Part shown: positions 21,908-23,804 of the stretch, one piece after another
Layout: each line of letters begins with the position of its first letter
Position numbering within the stretch: position 1 is the first letter of the stretch
Assembly: GCA_943908425.1 (NCBI GenBank)
Contig: CALTTC010000027.1
Location: forward strand, 1-23,804
Origin: an uncultured Moraxella sp.
GTDB taxonomy: Bacteria; Pseudomonadota; Gammaproteobacteria; Pseudomonadales; Moraxellaceae
Reading direction: 5' to 3'
Length of the DNA stretch: 23,804 nt
Made by a program: the position numbers and the translations under genes
The notes under the pieces: generated by a model
What the model saw: the letters and a program-made list of their open reading frames with translations, nothing else
The model's database searches: none
Told to the model about the DNA's origin: nothing

Positions 21908-23804
21908 TTAGATGACGTTAATGTCTTGGTCAATATACAGCATATGACCCGCTGTATCTGTCCAGACATTGTACACGCTAGTGTCTTTGGCGTCATGCTC
22001 ATTGGTAGTAGTCTTACCGGTATTGGTGAAGCCTTCTACTGGTTCAATAAGTCCTTGACCAGCTACGTTAACTTTGTCGCCAACATTACCGCGGACGTAT
22101 AGTCCACTGTTGTTGGCTAGGTTATCAACCGTCACATTGCTTAGGGTATTGTTGCCTGTCCCTGTTAAGTCAATCAACTCCACACCCGTGATATTGGCAA
22201 GGCTTATGGTATTGCCACCACCTGTGATGGTTAAAGTATCAATACCACTGCCGCCATTGAAGCTGCCTGAGAATGACCCAGCAGTCACGTTATCCTTGCC
22301 TAAGCCACCGTTGATAGTGCCTGATACGTTACCATGAACAATAACCGTATTGATATCTTCGGCAGTGTCCATCGTTACAGTACCAAGCGGCTTGTCTTTA
22401 GCGAAGCCACCTTGGTATTTTTCCAAGAAGCCATCATCCGCCTTCTCGGCACCAGTACCTAAGTCTAGCGTACCTGTTAAGTTAGTTCGCATGGTATTGA
22501 CTGTCACAGGATTTGTATCGGAGCTTAGGTATTTGAAATCATCATCAGTACCTAATACGAATACATCACTGCCAGCACCAAGATAAATCTTACCTGCCAT
22601 GACTTCTTGACGGATATAAATCTCATCATTACCGCCCTCAGCATAGATACGCGCAGTGCTATCTAGGCTTCGAAGAGCTAAAGTACCTGCAAACAAGTTG
22701 TAGGTGTCATCGCCCTCACCAAGAAATACGCGAGTAAAGGCTAGCATGTTACCACGGACAGTTAAGTTATCATTACCGCCAGCCATATCAATGGTAGTAG
22801 TGCCAGCCTCACCATCGGTATAGGTGCCTATTGTGCCTTGGGGTGCAAGTCCAGATATGTTACCTAGTAAGTTGGTTCGCGTGCCATCAGGGCTATAACC
22901 CACATAGAAAGAATCATCGTACTCTGTGGTGGTTACCGGACGAGTAGCGACACCATTCACAACTGACCCATCGACCACTACTGATGGCTGCTCCTCTGAG
23001 CTAGCCGCATCAAAGCTATAGTAAGGTGTTACATCCGCCGACAATGCAGCCACACTGATGGGGTTGGTATCAATGATAAGACCGCGTGCCACTTGGTCGG
23101 TGCCAAGCTGAGCTTTGTCTTCACCTTGCGGTAATTGCAAGGAGGCGACCAATTGCTCATTACCTTCATAGAAGGTAGCATTGGTTACGTCTGGCTCTTG
23201 ATGAGCACTAAAGGAGAAGGTTACCTCTGATTGACCTTCAGGAATAACTACCTTTAGGAAGTTACCATCATAGGCGACAGGTTTTGAACCGCCAGCGCCC
23301 TCAAAGTCTGCCAATGTCGCACCGCCACTAAAATTAACTTTAACAGTGATATCGCCTTGTGATGAAGTGGCAGGTTTATTGCCGTCCGCATCTGAAGATA
23401 GCTTGACGGTGTACACCAATTTATCTTTATTGTCTGCGTTAGGACTCTCGCTAATCGCTGGAATCTCTTTGGCAACTAGTCCGTCACCTGCAGCATTTGG
23501 GATACCAATAGCTTGCGTTAGTGTCTTGCCATTTACTTCTTCAGTAGTTTTGACAGCGATAGTAACAAATGGCTTATCAACTGGTGGCGGCGCGTCAGGT
23601 GCTGGCTCTTCAGGCTGTGTCTGTGGTGGCGTGGTGTCTGGGTCTTTTGGTGCTGTTGCTTCGTCATTTGTTACTTGACCATTAGGACCTGTTTGCACGG
23701 CTTTCACAGGCGTACCATCAGCCACGTTGTTTGCTGGGATGGTGATTACGCCAGTTGCTGGATCAATGGTGACACCTGGTTGGGTGCCTTCTGGAAGTGT
23801 CCAA
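21908..23804 (-). CDS. C-terminal part of a large repeat-containing, probably type-I-secreted, surface protein (5' end outside window)
   Basis: The frame is open from the window edge (minus strand, 23804) to TAA at 21908, giving at least 631 C-terminal residues; the GTG at 23725 is internal. In order: end of an Ig-like repeat (WTLPEGTQPGVTIDPATGVI), a Pro/Thr-rich linker (PDTTPPQTQPEEPAPDAPPPV), a Calx-beta-like domain (VTVKVNFSGG, VIPEGQSEVTFSFS), then degenerate RTX-like calcium-binding repeats (GGNDNLTV, GEGDDTYN, GGNDEIYI, GAGSDVFV, GGLGKDNV, GGSGIDTL) and a short C-terminal tail (YNVWTDTAGHMLYIDQDINVI) that could serve as type I secretion signal. The layout is that of giant adhesins (Bap/BapA/long RTX adhesins). 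Function as an adhesin is inferred; no autotransporter barrel is seen. Terminator 21855-21882 follows. Confidence 0.82.
   Translation of the reverse strand, partial: WTLPEGTQPGVTIDPATGVITIPANNVADGTPVKAVQTGPNGQVTNDEATAPKDPDTTPPQTQPEEPAPDAPPPVDKPFVTIAVKTTEEVNGKTLTQAIGIPNAAGDGLVAKEIPAISESPNADNKDKLVYTVKLSSDADGNKPATSSQGDITVKVNFSGGATLADFEGAGGSKPVAYDGNFLKVVIPEGQSEVTFSFSAHQEPDVTNATFYEGNEQLVASLQLPQGEDKAQLGTDQVARGLIIDTNPISVAALSADVTPYYSFDAASSEEQPSVVVDGSVVNGVATRPVTTTEYDDSFYVGYSPDGTRTNLLGNISGLAPQGTIGTYTDGEAGTTTIDMAGGNDNLTVRGNMLAFTRVFLGEGDDTYNLFAGTLALRSLDSTARIYAEGGNDEIYIRQEVMAGKIYLGAGSDVFVLGTDDDFKYLSSDTNPVTVNTMRTNLTGTLDLGTGAEKADDGFLEKYQGGFAKDKPLGTVTMDTAEDINTVIVHGNVSGTINGGLGKDNVTAGSFSGSFNGGSGIDTLTITGGGNTISLANITGVELIDLTGTGNNTLSNVTVDNLANNSGLYVRGNVGDKVNVAGQGLIEPVEGFTNTGKTTTNEHDAKDTSVYNVWTDTAGHMLYIDQDINVI

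Noticed and set aside
22074..22586. Plus-strand open frames opposite the large surface-protein gene
   Set aside because: They are antisense frames of a repetitive coding region with no start signals or recognisable domains.
1..23804. CRISPR arrays, tRNA/rRNA genes and complete insertion sequences
   Set aside because: Looked for regularly spaced repeats, tRNA-like cloverleaf motifs and transposase frames; none seen.

Overview
The window looks like chromosomal DNA from a moderately AT-rich gammaproteobacterium, most likely of the Moraxellaceae (Moraxella/Psychrobacter type). This rests on the style of the housekeeping proteins (IspH, HtpG, PPK1, MtgA, PurN, PurM, PerM), the purM/perM arrangement and the large Ig-like/RTX-like surface protein. 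It is inference; no rRNA or other strong taxonomic marker is present. I see no tRNA, rRNA, CRISPR array or intact insertion sequence, and no gene-free stretch longer than 300 bases.

Layout. 1-893: 3' part of ispH. 934-9674: a tightly packed, same-strand five-gene operon that I read as a DISARM-related antiviral system. It encodes a large DrmA/YprA-type helicase, a DrmB-type DUF1998 zinc protein, a compact UvrD-like SF1 helicase, a 501-aa protein I do not recognise, and a NERD-domain nuclease-like protein. A sixth gene (9661-10113) overlaps the NERD gene and encodes a T4 endonuclease V-type pyrimidine-dimer glycosylase. The canonical DISARM methyltransferases, the PLD protein DrmC and the accessory proteins DrmD/DrmE are not here, so this is not classical DISARM. 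It is closer to the DrmAB-containing relatives that pair a YprA-like helicase with DUF1998 and other helicase/nuclease genes.

10226-11171: a minus-strand pair, a TM2 membrane protein and upstream of it a GYF_2-domain membrane protein that appears broken by a one-base frameshift at a 5-base C tract. 11326-13263: htpG with a strong terminator. 13442-14869: a membrane-anchored C13 (legumain/caspase-fold) peptidase, convergent with and overlapping ppk (14849-16894, minus). 16944-17702: mtgA (minus), divergent from an unknown 135-aa protein gene (17781-18188, plus), which itself overlaps convergently with purN. 18174-20498 (minus): purM and purN, separated by an AT-rich insert carrying a small HEPN-like gene and an inverted repeat. 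20693-21793: perM (AI-2E family). 21855-23804 (minus): C-terminal part of a very large repeat-containing secreted protein running out of the window.

How the genes work together. In the defence operon, DrmA and DrmB probably form a DNA-translocating recognition complex, with the SF1 helicase and the NERD protein as processing or effector modules. Four-base overlaps and 0-10-base gaps suggest coupled translation and a stoichiometric complex. The dimer glycosylase may be a host repair gene used as the insertion point, or a nicking/repair accessory of the operon. PurM and PurN catalyse two steps of de novo purine synthesis. MtgA and PPK serve the cell wall and phosphate/stress metabolism.
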